Shown here in pieces: positions 12,601-22,654 of a stretch of DNA of 64,000 nucleotides. The notes under the pieces are model-generated. The model had not been told where the DNA came from. It worked only from the letters and a program-made list of their open reading frames with translations, and made no database searches. A program made the translations under genes and the position numbers. The stretch is from contig NC_084831.1 of the NCBI RefSeq assembly GCF_033115175.1, positions 8,776,540 through 8,840,539 on the forward strand, written 5' to 3'. Each line of letters starts with the position of its first letter. Within the stretch, counting starts at the first letter, position 1. The DNA is from Lepus europaeus. Taxonomy: Eukaryota > Chordata > Mammalia > Lagomorpha > Leporidae.

Positions 12601-15600
12601 TTCACCATGGGATTTTTTTACATCAATGCATTTAAAAAATACATGAGATGAAGATTCCATGTCATGTGTGTATGGTATAAAGAGGCTGAGTTATGTGTGT
12701 GTGGTATGAGGAGGTCACGTTATGTGTGTGATATGGAGATGCATGTTATATGTGTGAAGTATGAAGATGCCACGTTAGCATGTGTGGTATGGAGATGCCA
12801 TGTTATGTGTGTGGTATGAAGATGCCATGTTATTTGTGTGTGGCATGGAGATGCCACGTTATGTGTGTATGGTATGAAGATGCCACGTTAAGTGTGTGGT
12901 ATGGAGATGCCACTTTAGCGATCTGGTATGAAGATGTCATGTTATGTGTGTGGTATGGAGATGCATGTTACATGTGTGTGGTATGAGGAGGTAACGTTAT
13001 GTGTGTGTGGTATGATGGTGCCACATTAGCAAGTGTGGTATGAAGAGGCTACGTTACATGTGTGGTATATGTGCATGTTATATGTGTGTGGTATGTGCAT
13101 GTTATATGTGTGTGGTATGAAGATGCCATGTTAGTGTGTGTGGTATGGAGATGCCATGTTATATGTGTGTGGTATGAAGATGCCATGTTATATGCGTATG
13201 GTATGGAGATGCCACGTTAGCATGTATGGTATGGAGATGCCATGTTAGTGTGTGTGGTATGGAGATGGCACGTTACCATGTGTGGTATGGAGATGGCATG
13301 TTACCGTGTGTGGTATGGAGATGCAGGTTACGTGTGTGTGGTATGGAGATGCCATGTTAGTGTGTGTGGTATGGAGATGCCACGTTTAGCATGTGTGGTA
13401 TGGAGATGGCACGTTAGCATGTGTGGTATGGAGATGGCACGTTGCCGTGTGTGGTATGGAGATGCATGTTATGTGTGTCCTGGCTGAGTTTCTGGTTTCC
13501 AGCGTGGAGTCGGGCAGTGGCCTCACTCACCCTCGTCCTGGCCCAGCTCAGATGCTCTTCCCCAGGCCCCCTACGGCTGGCCCCCCCTCACCCTGGGGCC
13601 GGGCTCGAGTTCTCACTTCTCCGCGGGTTTGCTGACCATGGGGATGCGCGGGGCCCTGCGTCCCTCTGCATCCTGGCTCCTGGGCCCCGTTCTCGGCCAC
13701 ACCCTGCCTGTGCGCTCTCCCATTGCTGTCCAGGCCCCTCCCTCGCCTCCCAGGTGCAGGAGGTCGGGCCTGGCTCCGCCCTGTGGCCCGCCTGTCCCCT
13801 GTGCCTGGACCGGGTCAGACCCTCAGGAGGCGCTCATAACCACGAGGGCTTCACAGTTCCCTGGAACGCGTGTCGTGAAAAACTAGGCATGGATTGCCAA
13901 GCCTTTTAGCACCGAATACGCTCACTGGAACTCCATTTTCCACGAACTTTTGGAAAGCCCCTGTGGTTGCTGAGCAACCGCGGCTCCGCCTATGGAAGTG
14001 ACGTCACCCTCAACGGGGGCAGAGAACACCCCCACCCCCGCACGTGCTGGGGCGGTGCAGCGACGGAAAGGGAGGAGTGGTCTGGGACCAGGGCCGCCAG
14101 GGTGGGGGCATTGGAGGTCTTATCAGACAGGGAGGCCCCTGGCGCCCTGTGTGCTCAGAGCCAGAGCCGCCACTGCCACGCGCCATCAGGTGGCAGCCGG
14201 TGCACCTGCGTCTGGGGGAAGCTCCTCCCGTGTAAGGGAGAGGTCCGCCTGTGCACATGGCCAGGCCGGCTCCCGTGTGCCCATGCTTCCACCTGTGCGT
14301 AAATCGTCCACAAACCCCGCCTTCACCTGCACGCGTTCGGAACACTCGGACAATAGACAGGGAGCAGGACCCTGCCGCGGAGGAAGCGGGGGTGTTCTCT
14401 GGGCGCTGGGCGCTGCTTTTCCCAGTGGGGAGACAGACAGCGAGCAGGGAGACACCGGCAGGAGCGCGTAAGTTCAGGCTGGGCCAAGTGCAGGAAAGAA
14501 CATGACAAGGACGGTGTCCGGGGGACAGGAGGGGGCGGGGGGCAGGGTGGGCAGGAGAGTTCTTTAGATAAGATGCTGGTGGGGGGGGCTCTGGGGAGCG
14601 ACCTGGGAGCAGGAGGGGTGGTCAACACTCTGCCTTGGGGAGGTGGGCCTCGGGAATCCCAGCAAACAGCAAGTGCAGAGACCCCAGGGGGAGGCGCCCG
14701 CGTGTCCGGGGCATGAGAGCCTTAGCTGAGCACAGGGAAGGCAGGGGCAGCCACGTGGACCGGGTGCCCTCGATGGGCGGCGCCGGCCGGGACAGAGCCT
14801 CGCAGCTGTGGGAGTGGCTTCACAGAGGGGCCCGGGCAGATGACCAGCTCTGAGGGGTCGATCTCAGAGACCCCTTCCTCTGCCGCCTGAGGACCGGGGT
14901 GTGAGGAGCGAGAGCAGAGGCGGGAGCCCTGTGGCCGGGGCGCAGGGAGAAGCCGGTGGGCAGGAGAAGTGGGGTCTCGGCCCCCCGCACTGCTGCAGAG
15001 CTGGAAGGAAATGCGCAGGTCTGAGACCCCTGTGGGGCAGACAGGACAGCAGGACAGCTGTGCGTGGGAAGGGGGGGGGGCGTCCGCACCAGGGCCCACA
15101 GCCCCGCTGGGACAGCCCTGACCCCACTGTGACCCTCCCATTGCCTTGTAGCTGATTTCCCCAGAGGCCGCATCCCTGCGCGGTCTGGGCTCCCGGGACA
15201 GCTCCTCCAGGCGGTGGTGGCTCTGTTACTCCTGCGGGGCTCTCCTGGGAGATGGGGGCAGCGCTGGGCTCGGATGTGAACCCCTGACGTCCGAACCCAT
15301 GGAAGGCTTCTTACCCAGACTCCCAAACGTGGTGCCCCCTCCGTGGTAGAAGATGATGCCTCGCCGGGGGCCAGAGGACGGGGCCGTGGGCTGGAAAAGC
15401 CTCACGGGCACCGAGCCGAAACGCAGGTTGGTCACCGCCACCTGGGGGTCCATTCTTATCGGCAGTAGGTCGTGTAAAAAGCGGATAAATTTAAACATAG
15501 TGCAAATTCCTAGCTTCTCAAAAATGTCCCCCTGTGGGAAGGTGGAAGGAGAGAGAGAGAGGGTGAGCAAGCAGGGGAAGAAGCGGTCCTTCCGCCCAGT

Positions 15601-18600
15601 AGGTGCTGTCCACCCTCCTGCCTGTCTCAGGTGGGCATGCGGGGCACTGCGGCCGTTTGATGCCGCCTGGCTTGGGTTCCACCTCAGGCAGGACATGAGA
15701 GCAACAGGGGAAGCGTAAGGAGCAGGGGATGTAGAGCAGGGGAGGGCGAGTCCTTATCAGGCGCCTTCCGCCTGCTCTGGACAGGGCACCGCGGGCCCAG
15801 CGAGGCCACAGCCCGAGCTGGCTCCTCCACTTGCCACCAGGCAGGACTTCGGTGCCCGCAGATAACGCCTTGGCCAGTTACACAACAAACAGCCAGGCAA
15901 AGTCTTGGCTTCCAGGCCCAGGGTCACCTTGGGATTTCACACGGGCCCTTGGTCCAACCCGGTCCCTGACAGATCCAGGAATGGTCAGCGGAATGGCTGA
16001 CCCAGGAATCGTCCCCAGCCATGCCCCTGCCGGCACAGGCCATGCACCCGGAGAGCGCGGACGGCTGCCTGACGCGGGGTGGCTTCAGGTCAGTCGTCAC
16101 CACCTCATCTCGGGTCAGCCAGCGCGTGGGACTCGGGAAAGGGCCCTCCAGGGTTTCCGGGTGGATTAGGAGTTCAGGATCCTTACACAATGGCCTCAGA
16201 ACACACGCGGCGGAGGCCAGCTGCCCGGGCTGTCATCTCAGGAGCAGGGCCCAGTGCGGGGCGGGGCCCCACTCTGTGACAGGCGGCACTGCGAGAGCTG
16301 AGGGCACGGGGCTGCCCGGGGCATGGCTGCTTTCCATTCCCACAGGTGCAGAGGGTGGGCCTGAACCTGGCAGCCCCGAAACCCCGCCACCCCCCATTAG
16401 CAGTGAGCTCCTTGCCAAACGTGCCTGGGGCTGCATCCCGCCCCACAGGGGATTCTGCAGGCCGGTTCCTCTGCACATACACAGCCCGTGGGGACACTCA
16501 GCATTTCATCCACCTGGGCTCCCGTGTCCCTCAAGCAAACCCCAAAGACCTCAGAAGGCCCTCGGGTCCCCACCCTGCCCTACCCACAGCCTCCCTGATG
16601 CCGGCTCTCTGCTCCCCCTTCTGTGCTGTTCCAGCCCTGCTGGCCTCATGGCTGCTCCCTGGACTCACCTGCCCCAGGGTCCCACGTCCCACAGATGCCT
16701 CACCTCCCTCTGCAGCAGGTGCAAACATCACCTGTCAGCAAGGCAGGGTCCCCACGGACCCTCCAGGGACCCCTCCCACTCCCTCCTGCCTTCTCCTGTG
16801 CATAGCTGTCTTGGTCACTGGCACTGGCTGTTTTCATGGGTGGCTGGGTGTTGGGGGGCTGTCCATCTGCCATGAGGAGGAGAGCTCCATGCTGTCCACT
16901 GCACCTGCTGAGCGGGAGCTCCGTGCAAGACCTTGGTCCTTTTCATTCGCCACTGGGGCCTCCGAGCCTGGCCGGCTCTGGCCTGGCAGGTGCACCCAGG
17001 ATGTGCACGTTGAATGGGATAAACTCTTGTGCTGGGCCTTTGTGGACCGCTGCCGGGTATGGCCGTGTCTGAGAGTGGCCCTGGCAGAGCGGTGTGCTGG
17101 CAGCTTGGCCCTCCATGGGACAGTGTCTAGAGCTGCAGGGACCTCTAGGAAGTGGAGGCAGTGGACGGTGATTCCACCATCGGGGGTTCAACCCCCAGAA
17201 GGGACCCATGTTGGTCTCTGGGTGCCTGGGTTAGTTTCCCACCCAGCCGGTTGTCACAACGAGGACAAGCCTGACCCCTGTCCCTCTCTGCCACTTCCTG
17301 TCTTGGCGTGTGATCTCTGCCACACCACTGTGAGGGCGTCAGCCATGAGGGTCTCACTGAGACTGGCCAGAAGGCGCTCCCGGTCTTGGAGGTGCAGACA
17401 CCAAAACCGTGTGCTACAGAAACATTACTGTACGAAGAACCCAGCCCCGGGCGTTTTATCATTCAACAGGATGAAGAGCCAAGGCATCCCGCAGCCGGGT
17501 GACATCTGTGACAGCAGGGTCCCCCGCTCACAGCTGCCAGTCTCTGTTTATTGGGAGGAGCTAGAACATGGCCCATGTTCTCCCCTTCTCTTTCTCAGTT
17601 GGACTGGGAACAGGATTTCCAGAGCCTCCCCCATGGCATGGGCTGGCAAAGCCCACAGATTCCTCCCCACCTGCCCAGCCTACCCCCAGCAGAGCACCCT
17701 GCACTAGCAGAAGCCTGACCCATGCTCCCTGAGCCACCTGCACATTCCATGGCTCTCAGGGCAGGAGGTGGTGAGCACACACCTGCTTCAGGAGCCCAAG
17801 GGCAGCAAACCCAAGACAGCAGAGCAAGGACCAGCAACAGGAGGTCAGCTCAGGGCCGGCGAGGCCCCGGGGGTTAGGCCGCACTTGTGACAACAACTTG
17901 CCACACTGGAGCTCCAGTTTGAGTCCCCATTCCCCGCTTCCAGTCCAGCTCTCTGCTCACGTGCCTGGCAAAGCAGTCCCTGATGGCCCGAGTGCTTCAA
18001 TCCCTGAGACATTGGTGAGATCCAGATAGAGCTCTGGGCTTCTGGATTGCACCTGGAGACCCCTGGCTGTTGTGGTCATTTTGGGTAATCTGTGGATGGA
18101 AGATCTCTCTGCCTCTCCCTCTCTCCCTGTGTTTCTCTGATGCTCTGTCTTTCATGCTATGAATTTTTTTAACAATGCCTCAGCTCCAGTAGAGGTTCAG
18201 GTTTGGCTTAGGCAAATCTGAAATTCTTTAAAATACAGGGAATGTGTTTTATGGGTGTGGTCACCAAGATGCAGAGGGGTCAGGAGGCTGCTCTGAGTGA
18301 CCCAGTGGCTACACTCAGATTAGGGGTGTGGCTGGCTAAGTGGGCAATCATTCCACTGGCCAGCTGCCTCAGCTTCAAGGCAGAATCCAGAATTAGGAAA
18401 CATGGCTGCATGTCTGTATGTTCCTTGCCTCTCTCTCTCTCTCTCTTTCTTTTTTTTTTACTTAGTTGATAGGTAGAGTTATAGACAGTGGGAGAGAGAC
18501 AGAGGGAAAGGTCTTCCATTGGTTCACTCCCCAATGGCCACCCATGGCCAGCGCTGTGCCGATCCGAAGCCAGGAGCCAGGTGCTTCCTCCTGGTCCCCC

Positions 18601-21452
18601 ACGCGGGTGCAGGGGCCCAATTACCTGGGCCATCCTCCACTGCCTTCCCGGGCCACAGCAGAGAGCTGGACTCGAAGACGAGCAGCCAGGACTAGAACCC
18701 GGTGCCCACATGGGATGCCGATGCCACAGGCAGAGGATTAACCAAGTGAGCCATGGCGCCGGCCCCTCCTTGCCTCTCTTAGGTGTGACGATTTTGCTCA
18801 CTGAGCACTTTCGCAGGCCGCCACTGCCCGGCTGGGGCGATTTCCTGCACACCTGCACAGTGCCAGGCTCTAGAAAGAACTTTGCAGGTGGCCCCGACCC
18901 CTAGTGACTCTCAATTTCCCTGCTGAAGAAGCCAAAGCTTAAGGGAGTTCACGGCTCTCCCGTAGAAAGTAGACTTGAACCCTGCCGGTCTGCCCGACAG
19001 CAAGCAAAGCCCATGGGATCTTCTCCTTCCACACTCAGGTTCCTCACCCTGGTTGGCATTGGCAAGGCTTTTCCGTGGGGCCGTCCTGTGCCTGGCAGGC
19101 TGTTTGGCAGCATTCCTGGCCTCTGCCCATTTGGAGCAAACAAAACTCTCCAGACCTTGCTCAGTGTTGGCTGGGGAGGTGGAAGTAGCGCAGTTGAGAT
19201 CGACTGTGCACGTGGCACCTCCGACCCCAGTATGCGGCTGTGACTCCACGTGGAGTCACCAGGGCCCCTCTGGCAACTCGGATCCCAGCTCCTAGAGTGG
19301 TGCAAGGAAGCACACACCAGTGTTAGCACAGCAGACCGTGGGGTGTGTGCTCCAGCCAGACTCCTGGGCCCACGACCTGGCTTTACACCTACTTAGATGC
19401 TGATGTGGGGCAGGTGACTGGGTCTGCCGCAGGTGGGCAATCAGATTGCACTGATCTCAGGAGATGAGCCGAGATGCAATGTGCCGGCTGTGGTAGGATC
19501 AGAATACGCAACAGCAGATACACCACTTTGACGTAAGGATTATTTTGAGCTGAATAAAGTTGAGAAACAGCAGGAGCAAGAGCCTCTGTGCACTCCCCTT
19601 TGTGCCTATCAGCAAGACGTAAACCGCCCTCTATGGAGACATCGCCTCAGCTCCCTCCTGCGTGCGGGGCAGGGGATGACTCCAGACCCTGTCAGTCCTG
19701 AGACTCCTCTAAGGAATCCACATCACAGAACTTAGCAAAAACAACCCCTGTGTTTCGCGTTTCCCGTAGGTTTACCTTCACAGTCTGCTACCCCTAAAAG
19801 CCTGAATCCTTTTGCCTTTGTCTTCTCACTTCTCCCAAAATTTAATCTCCTTTGTCAAAACGGTATATAAATTCTCAGGCCTCACTGCTTTGGGGATTTT
19901 GATTTCTTTCTAGAACCCTCCTCTCCCACCTCCTGCCCAGGACATTTGAAAATACTAATATTCTTTTTTTTTTTTTTTTGACAGGCAGAGTGGACAGTGA
20001 GAGAGAGAGAGACAGAGAGAAAGGTCTTCCTTTTCCATTGGTTCACCCTCCAATGGCTGCTGTGGCCGGTGCACCGTGCTGATCCGAAGCCAAGAGCCAG
20101 GTGTTTCTCCAGGTCTCCCATGCGGGTACAGGGCCCAAGGACTTGGGCCATCCTCCACTGCACTCCCGAGCCACAGCAGAGAGCTGGACTGGAAGAGGAG
20201 CGACTAGGACAGAATCCGGCACCCCGACCGGGACTAGAACCCGGTGTGCTGGCGCCACAGGCAGAGGATTAGCCTATTGAGCCACGGCGCCAGCTGAAAA
20301 TACTAATATTCTATAAAGCGTTGGAAATACTAATATCTCAGGCCAGAGCTGTGGCATAGTGGGTAAAGCCACCGCGTGAAGTGCCAGCATTCCATATGGA
20401 CGCCACTTTGAGTCCCAGCTGCTCCACTTCCGATCCAGCTCCCTGATATGGCCTGGGAAAGCAGTGGAAGATGGCTCAAGTCCTTGGGCCCCTGCACCCA
20501 TGTGGGAGACCTGGAGGAAGCTCCTAGCTCCTGGCTTCGGATCGGCGTAGCTCTGGCTGTTGCGGCCAATTGGGGAGTGAACCAGTGGATGGAAGACCTC
20601 TCTCTCTCTCTCTCTGCCTCTCCTTCTCTCTCTGACTTTCCAGTATCCCCTGAGAAGCTGACTGTAGGGGGACTGAGCCTGGGAGGCAGAGGCAGGGGTG
20701 TTTGCCGTGCCCTGGCTGTGAGAGACCAGCAGTTCACTTGCCTGCAGGCCTTGGGCCCTAGTCTGTGCTTCCCGACCGCCGGTCCTAAGCATCCGATCTG
20801 ACTGACTTGCCAGGCTCTAAGCCACGGTGCTCGGTCACCACCCGAGCTCTCCTGCCTGAGCAACGAGCAGCACCAGTCGCCTTTCCCAGCCCGAGCAGCA
20901 CCCGTCGCCTTTCCCAGCCCGGTGTGGACTGATGCAGGCATCCCGCCCTCCCAGCAGGGCCTCCACCTCCTGCCCCCACCCCAGGGCAAGCTCGCCAGCT
21001 CCCTGGCTTTGTCTCTCTTGTCCATACCCCAGCCTAGAAAGTAAGTCCAGAGCCCCTTGTATGATCTGTTAACACAGACACATCGAGAACCCACTGGGAT
21101 GTTGTCTACACTGGCCGCCGTCAGCCCTTCCACAAGCCCTCAGCGCAATGTCCGGCACATAAATTTGATCGTCCGTCCTGTCACTACTGTGTAGCCCTTT
21201 GCAAATGCCTCCCCTAGTCCACTGTCATCTAGCCAGAGCTTCTCAGCCCTTAGCAGGTCTTGGCATAAACAGGTAAAACTTTACCCATGTTAGTAAGAGC
21301 AGGAGCCCGTAGAACAGAGTCCAGAGCTTCAGCGGGTGGCTGATGGTAGATGGGATTTCGGTGGTGAGACAGTGCTCCCTGAGCACCCAGGCGTTGACCC
21401 CCAGGCTCAGGACGCACACAGCAGCGAGTAGGACCCCCAGCCAGGTGAGCAT
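5907..21452 (-). CDS. AADACL4: AADACL4-like serine esterase gene, four exons, frame broken in exon 4
   Basis: Four minus-strand exons (21452-21285, 15531-15315, 11759-11696, 6682-5907) with GT-AG borders encode an arylacetamide deacetylase-like enzyme of the hormone-sensitive-lipase family. Exon lengths of 168, 217 and 64 match the AADACL3 neighbour exactly; exon 4 is 776 instead of 775. Exon 1 gives a start Met and a hydrophobic signal anchor. Exon 2 carries the HGGG oxyanion motif, and exon 4 carries GESVGGG, the Asp in NDILRDD and the His in DGFHGS. The C-terminus YIKGI and the segment [11 protein letters not shown] point to AADACL4 rather than AADACL3. Family knowledge: such proteins are type II ER membrane proteins with a lumenal alpha/beta hydrolase domain; the AADACL4 substrate is not known to me. 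One extra C in the run 6540-6543 shifts the frame just after the nucleophile motif. It may be a sequence error or real gene loss. It could also be one of several AADACL4 paralogues, as rodents have. Confidence 0.85.
6825..6935 (+). mobile_element. CSINE 3' part
   Basis: Only the part from tttggggagtgaacg through the (aaat)n tail is clear. It abuts the start of the L1. Confidence 0.75.
7140..7459 (+). mobile_element. CSINE2 inside L1
   Basis: Young-type head (cactaggctaatcctctgcc) and A-tail. The 12-bp target duplication aaattagtagga lies at 7125-7136 and 7460-7471, so it inserted after the L1. Confidence 0.93.
9653..9937 (+). mobile_element. CSINE2 inside L1, head slightly shortened
   Basis: Target duplication aagaaatgggcaa at 9640-9652 and 9938-9950, cut from L1 sequence. 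Confidence 0.93.
11021..11338 (-). mobile_element. CSINE in AADACL4 intron 3
   Basis: Runs from taaaagatttattttattta to the reversed head cacagcgctggtgc. It is a full-length older type. Confidence 0.88.
11696..11759 (-). CDS. AADACL4: AADACL4-like exon 3 (64 bp)
   Basis: A short exon encodes [20 protein letters not shown] between a CTGCAG acceptor and a GTGAGT donor. It joins exon 2 in phase 1 (making Asp) and exon 4 in phase 2 (making Gly). It is the same length as the 64-bp exon 3 of AADACL3. Human AADACL4, as I remember it, has YHGLCNYLARETESVLL here, so rabbit has Asn where human has the Gly after His. Confidence 0.85.
11760..15314 (-). other. AADACL4 intron 2
   Basis: Holds the 30-bp minisatellite (12645-13478). 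13,480-15,300 is a GC-rich part that is unique as far as I can see. Frames of up to about 170 codons occur on both strands there, with no family resemblance. Confidence 0.6.
12645..13478. repeat. ~30-bp minisatellite in AADACL4 intron 2
   Basis: About 28 imperfect copies of a unit resembling gtgtggtatggagatgccat plus gttatgt are present, with lengths varying by a few bases. It reads as a Met/Trp/Cys-rich open frame in places, which is a repeat effect. Confidence 0.93.
15315..15531 (-). CDS. AADACL4: AADACL4-like exon 2 (HGGG oxyanion-hole motif)
   Basis: A 217-bp exon (72 codons plus one base) runs from [12 protein letters not shown] to [14 protein letters not shown]. The HGGG tetrad forms the oxyanion hole in hormone-sensitive-lipase-type esterases. 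The acceptor is CACAG before 15531 and the donor is GTAAGA from 15314. The outer edge of the left inverted-repeat arm starts about 93 bp upstream of this exon. Confidence 0.9.
17853..18170 (+). mobile_element. CSINE shared by both inverted-repeat arms (left copy)
   Basis: A diverged CSINE with head gggccggcgaggcc and a decayed tail. Its mirror copy at 23011-23330 shows that it was there before the duplication. Confidence 0.8.
18449..18767 (-). mobile_element. CSINE present only in the left arm
   Basis: Starts with a T-run and ends in ggcgccggcccc. The flanking repeat ccttgcctctct lies at 18423-18434 and 18768-18779. The right arm has no insertion here, so it arrived after the duplication or was never copied. 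Confidence 0.9.
18900..19020 (-). repeat. MIR relic
   Basis: The order tcaatttccctgctgaag, gaagccaaagcttaaggga, tagacttgaaccctgccgg is that of a reversed MIR. It lies at the inner edge of the left inverted-repeat arm. Confidence 0.6.
19038..19205 (+). mobile_element. MER20 (hAT-Charlie) relic in AADACL4 intron 1
   Basis: The stretch with gctgtttggcagcattcctg and gcctctgcccatttgg, between ttcctcaccctggttggcat and a diverged tail, matches MER20. It lies in the inverted-repeat spacer about 2.1 kb from AADACL4 exon 1. Confidence 0.6.
19206..19947. other. AADACL4 intron 1, unclassified part of spacer
   Basis: 19,530-19,920 contains tatataaattctcaggcc and an A/T-rich 3' part that could be an old LTR. 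The resemblance is too weak to call. No gene is seen. Confidence 0.35.
19965..20295 (-). mobile_element. CSINE2 in AADACL4 intron 1
   Basis: Flanked by an exact 17-bp duplication gaaaatactaatattct at 19948-19964 and 20296-20312. Confidence 0.95.
20341..20643 (+). mobile_element. CSINE, older type
   Basis: Head ggccagagctgtggcatagt; ends at gactttcc without an A-tail. It starts about 30 bp after the previous copy's duplication. Confidence 0.85.
20865..20920. repeat. Two-copy 28-bp tandem duplication
   Basis: Units 20865-20892 and 20893-20920 (starting gagcagcacc) differ at one base. They lie about 0.6 kb from AADACL4 exon 1, inside intron 1. Confidence 0.85.
21285..21452 (-). CDS. AADACL4: AADACL4-like exon 1 (start codon, signal anchor)
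   Basis: The exon encodes 56 residues beginning [15 protein letters not shown], then a polar stretch ([14 protein letters not shown]) and LLLLTW at the exon end. The leucine-rich start fits the N-terminal signal anchor of this family. The ATG sits in a good context (gagcaccATG), and the donor is GTAAAG at 21284. Its length (168 bp, phase 0) is the same as AADACL3 exon 1. The exon lies in the spacer between the two arms of a large inverted repeat, so its link to exon 2 depends on the assembly there. Confidence 0.85.
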
Positions 21453-22260
21453 GGTGCTCCGCCCCTCCGGTACCTGCAGGGGAGGCTGTTGCCTGGGCTC
21501 CCAGCGGCAGACTCAGGCCCCTTGTAACTGTCGGGGTCCTTTGAGGTCTCTGTTCCACACAGGCAGCCGTGCCCTGCGTGGTGATCACCCCGCAGGGAGG
21601 GCCGGGCTTCTCCACGCCACCTGACACCCAACGTCCACCTCCCTGGGGGACTGTGATGGGGTCTGGGACAGGGGCCAAACCCTGGCCGGGCTCCTGGGAG
21701 ATTGGGAAAATGGGCAGGTGAAAGGGAGGTGCCCTGTGGCTCTTCCCTGAGTTGTAAAATCGCTGATTAGGGAGTGCCAAGATCAGCCCAGCTGAAGAAG
21801 CGCTGATCCTGCCCCAGTCGTCCCTTCCGTCCCCCTGCGCCCGGTGTGACCCACACAGGTGCGCAGGCTCTCCTGCTAGCAGCCTGGTCTGTCTCCCCAG
21901 CCTCATGCTGACAGTGGGCCCAGCGCTGCTCCTCCTGCCCAGCGGGAGCCCCGCCACAGTGGCCCTGGGCGACTCCTGTGGCCGCACCTTTCATGGGAAA
22001 ACCGAGCCCACAGTCCTCCGCCTCTTCCTTCCCTGGCTTCTCTGGAGCCCCACTCTGCCTGCCCCAATGAGCAGGGTCCAGATGAGTAGAGGCAGCCCCC
22101 TGCCACAGGACCCTGGGGATTGATGACCACCGGGTACCACCATACCCGATGGGTGCTCTGACCACAACAGGAGAGGATCCCACCACGGGGAGCCTCCCTC
22201 TGCTCCTGACCCGCCCTGGGCAGGCAGCGCCAGTTGCTATTTTAAAAAAATTGGAATCCT

Positions 22261-22578
22261 GGCCGGCGCCGCGGCTCATTAGGCTAATCCTCCGCCTTGC
22301 GGCGCCGGCACACCAGGTTCTAGTCCCGGTTGGGGCACCGATCCTGTCCCGGTTGCCCCTCTTCCAGGCCAGCTCTCTGCTGTGGCCAGGGAGTGCAGTG
22401 GAGGATGGCCCAAGTGCTTGGGCCCTGCACCCCATGGGAGACCAGGAGAAGCACCTGGCTCCTGCCATCGGATCAGCGCGGTGCGCCGGCCGCAGCGGCC
22501 ATTGGAGGGTGAACCAACGGCTAAAGGAAGACCTTTCTCTCTGTCTCTCTCTCACTGTCCACTCTGCCTGTCAAAAAA
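22261..22578 (+). mobile_element. CSINE2 upstream of AADACL4
   Basis: Complete copy with duplication aaaattggaatcct at 22247-22260 and 22579-22592. It lies next to the inner edge of the right arm. Confidence 0.95.
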
Positions 22579-22654
22579 AAAATTGGAATCCTTTCTTCAC
22601 CCGTGGGCCTGATGGAGCCTCCATTTTAGCTTCATTCAGGAGTGTTCCACATCG

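Larger units (their letters stand above)
15624..18862 (+). repeat. Left arm of large inverted duplication
   Basis: This segment is the reverse complement of 22655-25561. Over the core (about 15,760-18,390) differences are few, roughly one or two per 100 bases where I compared by eye. Both ends are more diverged, and the inner end fades out around cacacctgcac. It contains a CSINE shared with the other arm (17853-18170) and one that is not shared (18449-18767). The outer edge is about 93 bp upstream of AADACL4 exon 2, inside intron 1. Confidence 0.9.

Noticed and set aside
12780-13635. Cys/Met/Trp-rich peptides that look like a repetitive secreted protein
   Set aside because: They are frame readings of the 30-bp minisatellite, interrupted often and lying in an intron.
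16346-17707. A 453-codon open frame in the left arm of the inverted duplication
   Set aside because: The matching frame in the right arm is broken by a small length difference and a stop in spite of ~99 percent DNA identity. There is no known domain and the DNA is GC-rich; it is not under coding constraint.
19530-19920. Possible old LTR in AADACL4 intron 1
   Set aside because: A TATA-like string and general layout only; no family features strong enough to report as an element.
20341-20643. CSINEs as tRNA genes because of their tRNA-like heads
   Set aside because: The heads are SINE promoters derived from a tRNA; they do not fold as complete tRNAs and are followed by SINE bodies.
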